This document shows positions 1 to 7,871 of a stretch of DNA of 36,412 nucleotides, one piece after another (the stretch's first letter is position 1; each line of letters opens with the position of its first letter). The stretch spans positions 1-36,412 of the forward strand of contig JASBUW010000166.1 of the NCBI GenBank assembly GCA_030147755.1, in the 5' to 3' direction. Source of the DNA: Parachlamydiaceae bacterium. Lineage in GTDB: Bacteria; Chlamydiota; Chlamydiia; Chlamydiales; Parachlamydiaceae. The notes beneath the pieces are model-generated. The model searched no databases and had not been told where the DNA came from. It saw nothing but the letters and a program-made list of their open reading frames with translations. Made by a program: the position numbers and the translations under genes.

Positions 1-40
1 TCAATATAACCCTCGACGCGATTTGTTCAATCGCGGGAGC

Positions 41-92
41 TTTCACGCTAGCCCAAAATTCCAGGATTCAGCTGGAAGGAGTATATACACAA
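41..92. repeat. Partial copy of the hairpin repeat found at 2383-2502
   Basis: This stretch matches 2411-2462 at nearly every base, including the shared core CCCAAAATTCCAGGATTCA and the trailing TATATACACAA. It therefore holds only the loop and right arm of the 2383-2447 hairpin plus the first bases of the second hairpin; the left arm is missing. It lies just upstream of the multicopper oxidase gene, so the in-frame open sequence before codon 122 is repeat rather than protein. Confidence 0.75.
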
Positions 93-121
93 GTTGCGAT
101 TGCTACCAAAGGTTTAAACAT

Positions 122-1537
122 ATGTGCCAAACGATACTATTCAGTGTTTGTGCCTTCTTTGCGTGGTTCAGCCATCTCTATGCGACTGAACCTTCTTCTC
201 AGCCGATCGTTCTTCAAGTTCAAGAACGAGACATCGTCGTCAATGGAAAAAAGAGCCAAGTTTATGCCATTGTGCAACCTAATGGAACACAAGGGTTATT
301 CTTGAAAAAAGGGGATCAATTCAATGTAGTTGTCGAAAATCGCATTCCCCATCCAACAGGCATTCATTGGCATGGACTCATTCTGCCCAATAATCAGGAT
401 GGTGTGCCCTATGTCACTCAACCTCCCATTCTGCCTGGCGAACAATACGCCTATAACTTTCTCTTGATTCAGGCAGGGAGTTTTTGGATGCATGCGCACT
501 ATGGTTTACAGGAACAAAAATTGTTAACCGCACCTCTTATTCTGTATGAACCGAGTCAGCAGCAAAATGAAACCCAAGATATTGTGATGTTCCTCTCTGA
601 TTTCACCTTTAAAAATCCCTTAGCCATTTTTCAAGAATTACAAACTCAACATGCGGGTATGTCATCCATGAAGCCCATGGATATGAAAGCTGATTTGAAT
701 GACGTCCAATATGATGCCTTTTTAGCCAATTGGCGCACATTGTCTGATCCAGATGTGATCCAAGTAACACCCAATCGTGAAGTACGCGTGCGTGTGATTA
801 ATGGTTCTAGTAGTACGAATTTCTTTATTGATTTGGGACACTTAGTCGGAGAAGTCATTGCCATTGATGGATCAGACATTCTTCCCATTCGTGGCTCGCA
901 TTTTGAGGTGGCTGTTGCGCAACGTCTAGACTTTCGTCTCAAAATCCCTTCCGGTAAAGGAAGTTATCCTATCCTTGCAAGAGGAGAGGGCACTCAATTA
1001 CAAACAGGCTTGATTTTAGCTACTCCTGAAGCTCGAATTCCTTCTCTTCCAGAAAAGAGAGAAAAAACAGCAAAAGCTTTTTCATATAAGCAAGAGAGAA
1101 TATTAAAAGCGAAAGATCCACTTCCACAAAAAGCCATTGACCGTCGTGTGTTAGTCAATTTAGAAGGAGACATGATGAAGTATATCTGGACCATCAATAA
1201 CAAAGCATGGCCTGATCATACACCTCTGATGGTAAAACAAGGAGAGCGTGTAGAGTTGGTTTTCGTGAATAAAACAGATATGTCTCATCCCATGCACTTG
1301 CATGGACACGCATTTCAAGTCACAGAAATTAATGGACAAGTGTTACAAGGTGCCTTACGCGATACGATTTTGGTTCTGCCTAAATCGACGGTAAAAGTGC
1401 AGTTTGATGCTAATAATCCCGGTGTGTGGCCGTTGCATTGCCATAATCTTTATCATCAATATGCAGGGATGATGACGACGCTGAACTACGAAGGATTTAA
1501 AGGACCAACATTTAAGATTCCTAAAGAAGAGCATTGA
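122..1537 (+). CDS. Exported multicopper oxidase (CopA/CueO-like)
   Basis: This encodes a 471-residue three-cupredoxin oxidase that would couple oxidation of a substrate, perhaps Cu(I), to reduction of oxygen in the periplasm. All copper-binding motifs are visible: HWHG at residues 82-85, HAH at 124-126, HPMHLHGH at 389-396 and HCHNLYHQYAGMM at 439-451. Together they supply the type 1, 2 and 3 ligands, including the axial Met. A Met-rich stretch (about 170-180, MSSMKPMDMK) resembles copper-sensing loops of CueO/CopA. A signal peptide covers about residues 1-21. I chose ATG 122 because AAAGG lies 8 bases upstream and the signal peptide begins there; the longer frame from 23 would translate a repeat. 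The terC-like gene follows 68 bases later. The family is certain; the substrate is not. Confidence 0.92.
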   Translation: MCQTILFSVCAFFAWFSHLYATEPSSQPIVLQVQERDIVVNGKKSQVYAIVQPNGTQGLFLKKGDQFNVVVENRIPHPTGIHWHGLILPNNQDGVPYVTQPPILPGEQYAYNFLLIQAGSFWMHAHYGLQEQKLLTAPLILYEPSQQQNETQDIVMFLSDFTFKNPLAIFQELQTQHAGMSSMKPMDMKADLNDVQYDAFLANWRTLSDPDVIQVTPNREVRVRVINGSSSTNFFIDLGHLVGEVIAIDGSDILPIRGSHFEVAVAQRLDFRLKIPSGKGSYPILARGEGTQLQTGLILATPEARIPSLPEKREKTAKAFSYKQERILKAKDPLPQKAIDRRVLVNLEGDMMKYIWTINNKAWPDHTPLMVKQGERVELVFVNKTDMSHPMHLHGHAFQVTEINGQVLQGALRDTILVLPKSTVKVQFDANNPGVWPLHCHNLYHQYAGMMTTLNYEGFKGPTFKIPKEEH

Positions 1538-1605
1538 AAGTGCTGGTATTGAGTCGATAAAATGTTTGCTCTTGCATTTTAGAAAAGGTGATTAGGTAAA
1601 TTCAA

Positions 1606-2343
1606 ATGGACACATTATTTAGCATCCATTCCATTATTCCTTTTTTAACATTGTTTGCTTTAGAACTTGTTCTTGGAATTGATAATATTATATTCATTTC
1701 GATCATTTCCGATAGATTACCTGAGCACCAGCGGAGAAAGGCCCGCACGTTAGGCCTTTTGTTGGCGATCATCACGCGTATTGCTCTCTTATTTTCTCTT
1801 TCTTGGATGATGAATCTGACAGAACCACTTTTTACCATTTTTGGCCAAGATATTTCCGGTCGAGATATCATTCTTATTTTAGGGGGATTGTTTTTGATTG
1901 CTAAGAGTACGCATGAAATTCACAAGAAGTTAGAAGCTGCTGAAGAAAGCCATACTGTGCCTAAAGCATCCCATTTTTTATTGGTGATCGTGCAGATTCT
2001 TTTGTTGGATATTGTCTTTTCTCTTGATTCTGTGATCACTGCTATTGGCATGGTTAATGAGCTTTCTATTATGGTAGCGGCAATTATTGTCTCCACACTC
2101 GTGATGATTTTTGCTTCCCATACAATTGCGGAATTTGTGGATCAACATCCGACGATCAAATTATTAGCCCTTAGTTTTTTAGTCCTCATTGGAGTCGCGT
2201 TATTAGCAGATGGTTTCGGTACGCATATTCCAAAGGGCTATATCTATTTTTCCATGACTTATGCCTTGATTGTAGAGTTTTTGAATATGCGTATTCGCAA
2301 AAAGAGAGAACCGGTTCACTTAAAGAAGGATTTACCGCTTTAA
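1606..2343 (+). CDS. TerC-family integral membrane protein, probable metal (Mn) exporter
   Basis: This 245-residue polytopic protein has the TerC pattern: an acidic motif in the first helix (GIDNIIFISII, Asp26-Asn27), a second acidic helix LDIVFSLDSVITAIG (Asp135, Asp141), and about seven hydrophobic segments. TerC/Alx/YkoY-type proteins are known to export manganese or deliver it to secreted enzymes. Here it follows the exported multicopper oxidase on the same strand, so the two may share a transcript and a role in envelope metal supply; that link is inferred. No yybP-ykoY Mn riboswitch fits in the 68-base gap upstream. The C-terminus is short and charged (KKREPVHLKKDLPL), as expected of a cytoplasmic tail. 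Confidence 0.88.
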   Translation: MDTLFSIHSIIPFLTLFALELVLGIDNIIFISIISDRLPEHQRRKARTLGLLLAIITRIALLFSLSWMMNLTEPLFTIFGQDISGRDIILILGGLFLIAKSTHEIHKKLEAAEESHTVPKASHFLLVIVQILLLDIVFSLDSVITAIGMVNELSIMVAAIIVSTLVMIFASHTIAEFVDQHPTIKLLALSFLVLIGVALLADGFGTHIPKGYIYFSMTYALIVEFLNMRIRKKREPVHLKKDLPL

Positions 2344-2382
2344 TAGCAAAGAGAAAAAAAACTTGCGGATGGATCTATACTT

Positions 2383-2447
2383 CTTCCAGTTGAATCCTGG
2401 AATTTTGGGCTTTGACGCAGCCCAAAATTCCAGGATTCAACTGGAAG
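2383..2447. repeat. Perfect hairpin, 29-bp arms, 7-nt loop
   Basis: The left arm 2383-2411 and right arm 2419-2447 are exact reverse complements (CTTCCAGTTGAATCCTGG... and its complement), with loop TTGACGC between. It begins 40 bases after the terC-like stop codon and could stop transcription, but there is no clean T-tract. Its right arm recurs near the window start (41-92), and a fragment (GAATCCTGGGAATT) recurs before the hairpin at 30087. It is thus part of a dispersed repeat rather than a one-off terminator. Confidence 0.85.
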
Positions 2448-2452
2448 GACTA

Positions 2453-2502
2453 TATACACAAACAACTTCAAAAAAACCGATTTTTGAAGTTGTTTGTGTA
2501 TA
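2453..2502. repeat. Hairpin repeat family, copy 1 of 3
   Basis: A 22-bp arm beginning TATACACAAACAACTTC is followed by its exact complement after a 6-nt spacer. Nearly identical hairpins occur at 12115-12163 and 30087-30136. It sits directly after the 2383-2447 hairpin. The stem ends in A/T runs around the loop, so read from either strand it is not a standard terminator. Confidence 0.88.
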
Positions 2503-2780
2503 AGATGCCGATATCATGCGGTTATTATGCCGATAAAATTTAATCCTCTTTACAAAATTATTTTAAAAATTGCCACTTGTCTGACTAGAATAGAGGCGGT
2601 AGGAATGTCTTAGAATTTTCCAGAACTTTTTGAAGATTACCAAAAGCTTAGGATTCCTTTGATCCCTTTGGATCTTTGAATGGCTAAATATGGCATGGTT
2701 CAGAAATAATAAATCACAGCAAATCTTTGAAAGGAATAAGATGACTGAAGAAGTTTTCAGATTTGATTTTATCGGATTGA

Positions 2781-3104
2781 AAATTAACTCTTAGATCAAG
2801 AGATCTGATCCAAAATGCTGTTGAGGTATACGTTTCTAGCGCTTCTATTTGGGAAGCAACAATCAAAGCGAGGCTAGGCAAGCTTGATGTGAAGATTGAT
2901 GAGTTGGTAAAGGCTATCTCTTCTAGTGGCTTCTTAGAATTACCAATAACAGCTGAGCACGCTGCTGCCACTCATCGCCTTTCCGATTTTCATCGAGATC
3001 CATTTGATCGTATATTACTTGCACAGGCGATTACTGAGCCTTTAGCCTTTTTAACAGCTGATGAATTGCTAAAAGATTACTCAAAACTTGTGATAATTAT
3101 TTAG
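2781..3104 (+). pseudogene. Remnant of a VapC-type PIN-domain toxin
   Basis: Reading in frame from just after a TGA at 2778 gives the middle and end of a PIN-domain protein: EVYVSSASIWEATIKARLGKL, then HRDPFDRILLAQA and FLTADELLKDY, which carry later acidic active-site positions. Intact VapC proteins of this type begin with a hydrophobic strand and catalytic Asp (LLDTH-like); none is found upstream. Codons before the TGA read LILSD, which would continue the family pattern, so an internal stop and loss of the N-terminus both seem likely. The only start in the intact part is a GTG at 2889, giving 71 residues that lack the first catalytic Asp. No antitoxin gene is recognisable upstream. Confidence 0.7.
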
Positions 3105-3123
3105 TGCGCGAAGTAAGAAAATT

Positions 3124-3211
3124 CGGAGGAGGTGGGATTCGAACCCACGGTACGGGGTTAGCGTACACACGCTTTCCAAGCGTGCTCCTTAAGCCACTCG
3201 GACACTCCTCC
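3124..3211 (-). tRNA. tRNA-Ser (anticodon GGA)
   Basis: Read on the minus strand, this is an 88-nt class II tRNA. It has acceptor stem GGAGGAG/CTCCTCC with discriminator G, anticodon loop TTGGAAA (anticodon GGA, reading UCC/UCU), a long variable arm and T loop GGTTCGAATCC. The 3' CCA is not encoded. It lies downstream of dnaB on the same strand. Confidence 0.97.
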
Positions 3212-3266
3212 AAAGGAAGCCAAAAGCTTAGAGTATCTTAGATTTATGATGCAAGAGTTAACTTGG

Positions 3267-4715
3267 CTATTGCGGAGAAAAATGACTGAATGCCGCCTCT
3301 GTTTCAGCATCTTGAGGAAGATTGTCATACTTGACCGGCGTATAATTGACAAATTGCGCGTATTCTTTTCTGAATGTGAAATGTACGCTGCCAACGCCTC
3401 CATGACGGTTTTTGGCGACAATAAGCTCAGCCATACCAGGCTTGTCTAAAGGATCATAATATTCACGACGCAGTAAGAACATGACAATATCCGAATCTTG
3501 CTCAATACTTCCACTTTCACGCAGGTCACTCATCATGGGACGATGCCCTTGGCGATCCTCCACTTTACGTGAGAGCTGGGACAAGCAAATAATGGGAATA
3601 TTTAATTCGCGTGCTAAATTTTTCAACATACGTGAAATTTCTGAGATTTCATTTTGACGACTTTCAACCGTACGGTTAGCGCCAGAACCTGAAATCAATT
3701 GTAAATAGTCAATAATGAGTAAACCTACGCCATAACTTTCTTTCATGCGACGGGCACGCGCACGCAAATCGGTAATTTTAAGTCCCGCTTGGTCATCAAT
3801 AATCATCACCCGTTTTTGCATTTCGCTGACACAGCTGACAACGCGCTGATATTCAATTCCATTCAAAGAGCCGGTCTTGATTTTATCTGATTCGACTTCT
3901 GCTTGTGAACAAATAATGCGGTGCACAAGCTGTTCTGCAGACATTTCTAACGAAAAAATTCCTACTGGAATGTTGTTTTTGAAACAAACATTTTCTGCAA
4001 TATTAAGAGCAAGAGACGTTTTTCCCATCGCAGGACGAGCGGCCAAGATCATCAAGTTAGAGTTATTGAGTCCATTGATCATTTTATCTAAATCGACAAA
4101 ATGAGAAGGGATCCCGCTAATTCCCGTATCCTCAGGTCCTCGCAGCGCATAACGCTCTTGCTTTTCTTGCAATTCTTTTAAGTAAGGAATACCCGATTCA
4201 GAACGCAATCCCGAAAAGATATCAGTAATCAATACACCTGCAGCCGGATTCGCCGCTTGACTAATTTGGAAAAAAAGCTGTTGGGCTTCATCTAAAGCCA
4301 CATTAACATCTAAAGGTTGCTCCAATGCTGTTTTTTCAACCAATTGTGCAGCATGAATCATTCTGCGCAGCAAAGCTTTACTATGGACAATGTCGACATA
4401 CTCTTCAATGAAGGCAGATGTTCCTGCATATTGCGCTAAAGTTGTCAGGTAAGACAAACCCCCGACAGTGGTGAGCTTTTCTTGGCGTTTGAGTTCTTCT
4501 GCCACAAGGTGAATATCAGCAGGTTTATCCTTTTTATAAGCAGTTTTTAAGACTTGAAAAATGATTTTATGCTCAGTGAAGTAAAAATCAGAATCATCTA
4601 AAGCATCAGCTGCGATATTTAAGCTATTAATGCTTGTCAGCATACAGCCTAATACCATCATTTCTGATTCTTTCGAGTGCGGAGCCACTTTTACTTTAAC
4701 ATTTGATTCTGTCAT
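3267..4715 (-). CDS. dnaB: Replicative DNA helicase DnaB
   Basis: This 482-residue protein is the hexameric helicase that unwinds the replication fork and recruits primase. The N-terminal all-helical domain spans about residues 10-150 (MVLGCMLTS, then KKDKPADIHLVAEEL). The RecA-like motor follows, with Walker A AARPAMGKTS at 225-234, SLEMSAEQLV after it, Walker B LLIIDYLQL near 335, and motif QLSRKVEDR. The length is normal and no intein interrupts the Walker region. It starts at ATG 4715, divergent from ndh across about 137 bases. tRNA-Ser(GGA) lies 55 bases past its end. Confidence 0.98.
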   Translation of the reverse strand: MTESNVKVKVAPHSKESEMMVLGCMLTSINSLNIAADALDDSDFYFTEHKIIFQVLKTAYKKDKPADIHLVAEELKRQEKLTTVGGLSYLTTLAQYAGTSAFIEEYVDIVHSKALLRRMIHAAQLVEKTALEQPLDVNVALDEAQQLFFQISQAANPAAGVLITDIFSGLRSESGIPYLKELQEKQERYALRGPEDTGISGIPSHFVDLDKMINGLNNSNLMILAARPAMGKTSLALNIAENVCFKNNIPVGIFSLEMSAEQLVHRIICSQAEVESDKIKTGSLNGIEYQRVVSCVSEMQKRVMIIDDQAGLKITDLRARARRMKESYGVGLLIIDYLQLISGSGANRTVESRQNEISEISRMLKNLARELNIPIICLSQLSRKVEDRQGHRPMMSDLRESGSIEQDSDIVMFLLRREYYDPLDKPGMAELIVAKNRHGGVGSVHFTFRKEYAQFVNYTPVKYDNLPQDAETEAAFSHFSPQ

Positions 4716-4852
4716 TTTCCTGCCTCATTGTTGCGCGCCAAGCATAAAGGATGATCAGACAAAAAGTCCATTTCAAAAAAAAATTAAAGTTTTTGGTTGG
4801 TAATTTTAAAAAAAATAGATAAATTGACCCACAAACAGTTAAAGGAAAATAT

Positions 4853-6112
4853 ATGACTAAAGTGGTGATTATTGGTGGAGGATTCGGAGGAATTAACGCA
4901 GCCCGGTCTTTGAAACGCGCCCCTGTAGATGTGGTTGTCGTCGACCGTATGAATCACCACGTTTTTCAACCTCTTCTTTATCAAGTGGCAACGACTGCTT
5001 TAACTATTAATGATATTGCGTCTCCTATTCGGGAAATTTTAAAAGATCAAGCCAATGCATGCGTGATCATGGACTGTGTGGAACGCATTGATAAAGCCCA
5101 GCAAAAAATTTATATGACAAGCGGAGAAAGCCTGACTTATGATTATCTGATTCTTGCTCCTGGAGCAAAACATTCCTATTTTGGGCATGATCAATGGGAG
5201 TCTTTTGCGCCTGGTTTAAAAACAATTACTGATGCCATCCGTATTCGTGAAAAAATCCTCTTAGCTTTCGAAAAAGCAGAACGTTGTGAAAATCCAACTG
5301 AGGCACAAAAATGTTTGCAATTTGCCATTATTGGAGCAGGGCCCACAGGAGTAGAATTGGCAGGATCTATCGCGGAATTTGCTCATTATACACTTTTTAA
5401 AAACTTTCGTCATATCAACCCTGCCACCTCAAAAATTTATCTGATTGAGGGAGCGAATCAAGTTTTGCCTAGTTATCCTCCTCGTTTAAGCGCTAAAGCT
5501 CTTAAAAATCTTCAAGATTTAGGAGTCGACGTTCTACTCAATACCTTTGTCACCAATGTTTCGTCGGAAGGTGTACAGATAGGAGATAAATTTTTAGAAA
5601 CCCCCAATGTCATCTGGGCAGCAGGTAATCAAGCCTCACCCTTATTGAAAACACTTGATGTTCCACTTGATAAACAGGGTCGAGTCATTGTCAATCCCGA
5701 TTTGACGATTCCCGGTTACGCGAATATATTCGTCATCGGTGATGCGGCTTACTGCTTAGATTCTAAAGGACAGCCTTTGCCGGGAATTGCTCCAGTCGCT
5801 ATTCAAGAAGGACGTTATGTAGCAAAAATCATTAAACAAAATATTCCGGCTTTACAGCGCCCACCATTTGCTTATTTTGATAAAGGAACGATTGCAACCA
5901 TTGGACGTGGAAAAGCAGTTGTTGTGTTACGCCAACTAGAGTTTTCAGGCTTCTTCGCTTGGTTAATTTGGGGTTTTATCCATGTCTTTTACTTAATTAG
6001 TTTCCGCCAACGTCTCATGGTTTTCACACAATGGTTATTTCTTTATCTTATGAATAAGAGAATAGGACGCGTCATTACGCATTCTAGCGATCAAATCAAT
6101 AAAAAAAATTAA
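4853..6112 (+). CDS. ndh: Type II NADH dehydrogenase (NDH-2)
   Basis: This 419-residue flavoprotein oxidises NADH and passes electrons to quinone without pumping protons, at the inner face of the membrane. The FAD-binding motif GGGFGG is at residues 8-13. A second dinucleotide motif, IIGAGPTGVELAG, lies near 160-172 for NADH. The HHVFQPLLYQVAT stretch and the late GDAAY motif are typical of the family. The C-terminus (about 360-405) is aromatic and hydrophobic, consistent with the membrane-anchoring segment of NDH-2. AAAGGAA lies at a suitable distance before ATG 4853. It is divergent from dnaB. Confidence 0.95.
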   Translation: MTKVVIIGGGFGGINAARSLKRAPVDVVVVDRMNHHVFQPLLYQVATTALTINDIASPIREILKDQANACVIMDCVERIDKAQQKIYMTSGESLTYDYLILAPGAKHSYFGHDQWESFAPGLKTITDAIRIREKILLAFEKAERCENPTEAQKCLQFAIIGAGPTGVELAGSIAEFAHYTLFKNFRHINPATSKIYLIEGANQVLPSYPPRLSAKALKNLQDLGVDVLLNTFVTNVSSEGVQIGDKFLETPNVIWAAGNQASPLLKTLDVPLDKQGRVIVNPDLTIPGYANIFVIGDAAYCLDSKGQPLPGIAPVAIQEGRYVAKIIKQNIPALQRPPFAYFDKGTIATIGRGKAVVVLRQLEFSGFFAWLIWGFIHVFYLISFRQRLMVFTQWLFLYLMNKRIGRVITHSSDQINKKN

Positions 6113-6179
6113 AAATATTATAGTGAAATATTCGATTTAAATATACTTATTTATTTTTTTGAAATTAATTTACGTTTCA

Positions 6180-6208
6180 TTGACACTGCCTAATCAAAGT
6201 TGTATACT
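6180..6208 (+). promoter_or_regulatory. Predicted sigma70/sigma66-type promoter
   Basis: TTGACA (6180-6185) and TATACT (6203-6208) are separated by exactly 17 bases, with TG just before the -10 box. This is a near-consensus vegetative promoter. It would start a transcript about 140 bases ahead of the His/Gly-rich gene at 6357. An AGGAGGG at 6215 has no start codon in range, and a second TATAAT at 6315-6320 lacks a good -35 box. Confidence 0.6.
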
Positions 6209-6356
6209 TTTATTAGGAGGGTTAATAAGAAAATTAATTCATTTTTAAATATAAGAAGCATAATAATTCTTATATTTTATCCAAGAACCATTTAATGGCC
6301 TAATTTTTGCATATTATAATAATGTGCATTCCTAACAGATACCCAAGGAGGGGTAT

Positions 6357-6935
6357 ATGTACCGTTCCTTAAAATACTTTTTTGTTGGTTTAGCGACAGC
6401 TGTATTTAGCTTTCTTCCCTTGACTTCTGTAGTGGCTGGACATGGAGGTGGACACGGAGGCGGTCATGGTGGTCATGGCGGACATCATGGTGGACATGGT
6501 GGTCATCACGGCGGACATCATGGTGGTCATCACGGTGGACATCATGGTGGGCACGGTCATCATGGTGGACACGGTTGGCATGGACACCATGGTTGGCACG
6601 GAAATCATGGCTGGCATGGACATGGTTGGGGTGATGGCTATTATTGGGGCGGATATCCTTATTACTATGGTGGATATTATCCCAATTATTATTATAATTC
6701 TTATGATTATCCTTACTATGATAGTTATACTTATCCTTCTTCAACCTATTACTACAACACCTATCCTTCTTCTACTTATTACAACACTTATCCTGTAGAT
6801 AGTGGTGGATACAGCTACCCTGATAGCTCTTATTATTACAATTCTTCTAGTAGTAACTACTCTCAACCAGCGAATTCTGTGTATAGCAATATGAATCAAA
6901 ACATGAATAAGAATCAGAACATGAATCAGAACTAG
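6357..6935 (+). CDS. Exported Gly/His-rich, Tyr-rich low-complexity protein, possible metal binder
   Basis: This 192-residue protein matches no enzyme family I recognise. A signal peptide covers about residues 1-28 (cut near SVVAG). Residues about 29-95 are almost only Gly and His (HGGHHGG-type units, then HGWHGH), about 96-160 are Tyr/Pro/Ser-rich (TYPSSTYYYNTYP), and the tail is Asn/Met/Gln (NMNQNMNK). Dense His would bind Ni, Zn or Cu; that is a chemical inference. It has the strongest ribosome site in the area, AAGGAGG. The stop at 6933 interrupts the Asn-Met repeat, which continues in frame for 12 more codons to a TAA at 6972. A similarly built protein follows at 7096. Confidence 0.85.
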   Translation: MYRSLKYFFVGLATAVFSFLPLTSVVAGHGGGHGGGHGGHGGHHGGHGGHHGGHHGGHHGGHHGGHGHHGGHGWHGHHGWHGNHGWHGHGWGDGYYWGGYPYYYGGYYPNYYYNSYDYPYYDSYTYPSSTYYYNTYPSSTYYNTYPVDSGGYSYPDSSYYYNSSSSNYSQPANSVYSNMNQNMNKNQNMNQN

Positions 6936-7018
6936 AACATGAATATGAACAAAAACATGCGTTTCAGTGGATAAATAATACAGCTAGAACTGATAGATAT
7001 TTTATCTATTCTAAGCAT

Positions 7019-7046
7019 AAGCTCAAGATATTAAAATCTTGAGCTT
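7019..7046. terminator. Hairpin between the two His-rich genes
   Basis: An 11-bp perfect stem (AAGCTCAAGAT, loop ATTAAA, ATCTTGAGCTT) follows the first His-rich gene. No T-run comes after it, so it may be a weak terminator, a processing site or an mRNA-end stabiliser. It overlaps the open frame upstream of ATG 7096, which argues against a longer start for the next gene. Confidence 0.45.
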
Positions 7047-7095
7047 TGAATTATACAAAGGGAGATTTATAGCTCTTCTCTCAAAGAAGGTGTAT

Positions 7096-7530
7096 ATGTT
7101 ACGTCATTCTTTAAAGATTTGGTTATCAAGTTTGATGATAATGGCAGTAGGTTTAGTTTCAACGCCTTCATTATTTGCGGATGGTAAAAAATCAAGTAAG
7201 CATGCGAGTAGTAAACACCATCATAAATCGCATAGACATGAGCACTCTAGTAAAAGTAAACATCATCATCACAAATACCATAGCCATCATAAACATCATC
7301 ACCATAAACATTATCACCACAAGCATTGGAGGGATATAAGAGACTATCCACTTTCTTATCGCTATTATGGCTATCCCAGAGGAGATGTTTATTCAAATTA
7401 TCTCTATACTTATCCTTCTTATTACTACACTTATCCGAGTACTTCTTATCTTTATACCTATCCTTCTACACTCTACTATAGTTATCCTACGACTTCTTAT
7501 GACTATTATTATTACAATTTACGTAGGTGA
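7096..7530 (+). CDS. Exported His/Lys-rich, Tyr-rich low-complexity protein, second of a tandem pair
   Basis: This is a 144-residue protein of unknown function. From ATG 7096 it begins with a clear signal peptide (MLRHSLKIWLSS..., cut near SLFADG). A Ser/Lys/His-rich block follows (KHHHHKYHSHHKHHHHKHYH), then a Tyr/Pro/Ser/Thr block (YTYPSYYYTYPSTSY). AGAAGG lies five bases before the ATG, so I prefer it to an upstream TTG at 7039. The order of parts (signal, His block, TYPS block) matches the protein encoded at 6357, although the His spacers differ (Lys here, Gly there). This suggests a diverged duplicate. A metal-binding or surface role is inferred from composition alone. Confidence 0.82.
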   Translation: MLRHSLKIWLSSLMIMAVGLVSTPSLFADGKKSSKHASSKHHHKSHRHEHSSKSKHHHHKYHSHHKHHHHKHYHHKHWRDIRDYPLSYRYYGYPRGDVYSNYLYTYPSYYYTYPSTSYLYTYPSTLYYSYPTTSYDYYYYNLRR

Positions 7531-7641
7531 TGCTGAGGTTGAAAAAGAGATTTTTCAGAGAAATAGAAGAGTAAACGAAACAATGCTTGCATAAAAACGA
7601 AGTGCCTATTACGATAGTCGTTTAAATTTCTGTGTTTGTTT

Positions 7642-7729
7642 GGAAAGATGGCTGAGTGGCCGAAAGCACGTCCCTGCTAAGGACGCATACCCCTAAAGGG
7701 TATCGAGGGTTCAAATCCCTCTCTTTCCG
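7642..7729 (+). tRNA. tRNA-Ser (anticodon GCT)
   Basis: This 88-nt class II tRNA has acceptor stem GGAAAGA/TCTTTCC with discriminator G, anticodon loop CTGCTAA (anticodon GCT, reading AGC/AGU), a long variable arm (ACCCCTAAAGGGT) and T loop GGTTCAAATCC. CCA is not encoded. It is the second Ser tRNA in the window. Confidence 0.97.
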
Positions 7730-7734
7730 CATCG

Positions 7735-7767
7735 GGCTTTGAGCGTGCTACGTTCAAAGCCTTTTTT
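7735..7767 (+). terminator. Rho-independent terminator after tRNA-Ser(GCT)
   Basis: GGCTTTGAGCG pairs with CGTTCAAAGCC (11 bp with one G-T) across loop TGCTA and is followed by six T residues. It starts six bases after the tRNA. Confidence 0.88.
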
Positions 7768-7768
7768 A

Positions 7769-7871
7769 TTTCTCTTTGTTCTCCTCTGTGCTCTCTGTGT
7801 ACTCTGTGGTTAAATTTAAATAATTAATAACCACAGAGGACACAGAGAGCACAGAGAAGAACAAAGAGAAA
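7769..7871. repeat. Long inverted repeat built from 9-bp NNCTCTGTG units
   Basis: Arms 7769-7812 and 7828-7871 are 44 bp each with two mismatches, separated by 15 bases of A/T. Inside the left arm, three consecutive nonamers (7782-7790, 7791-7799, 7800-7808) end in CTCTGTG with two variable leading bases. The right arm touches the stop codon of the ABC permease gene, so the hairpin probably forms the 3' end of that operon's mRNA. Confidence 0.9.

Noticed and set aside
17-35. Small stem CGCGATT/AATCGCG at the window start
   Set aside because: Seven base pairs without a T-run, and the upstream gene is outside the window, so its role cannot be judged.
23-121. Upstream 33-codon extension of the multicopper oxidase frame from a TTG
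   Set aside because: It translates a repeat copy (41-92), and ATG 122 has its own ribosome site and begins the signal peptide.
6390-6798. Long open frames on both strands over the Gly/His-rich gene (Met/Thr/Ser- or Asp/His-rich)
   Set aside because: They are by-products of the GGH codon repeats; none has a ribosome site or signal peptide.
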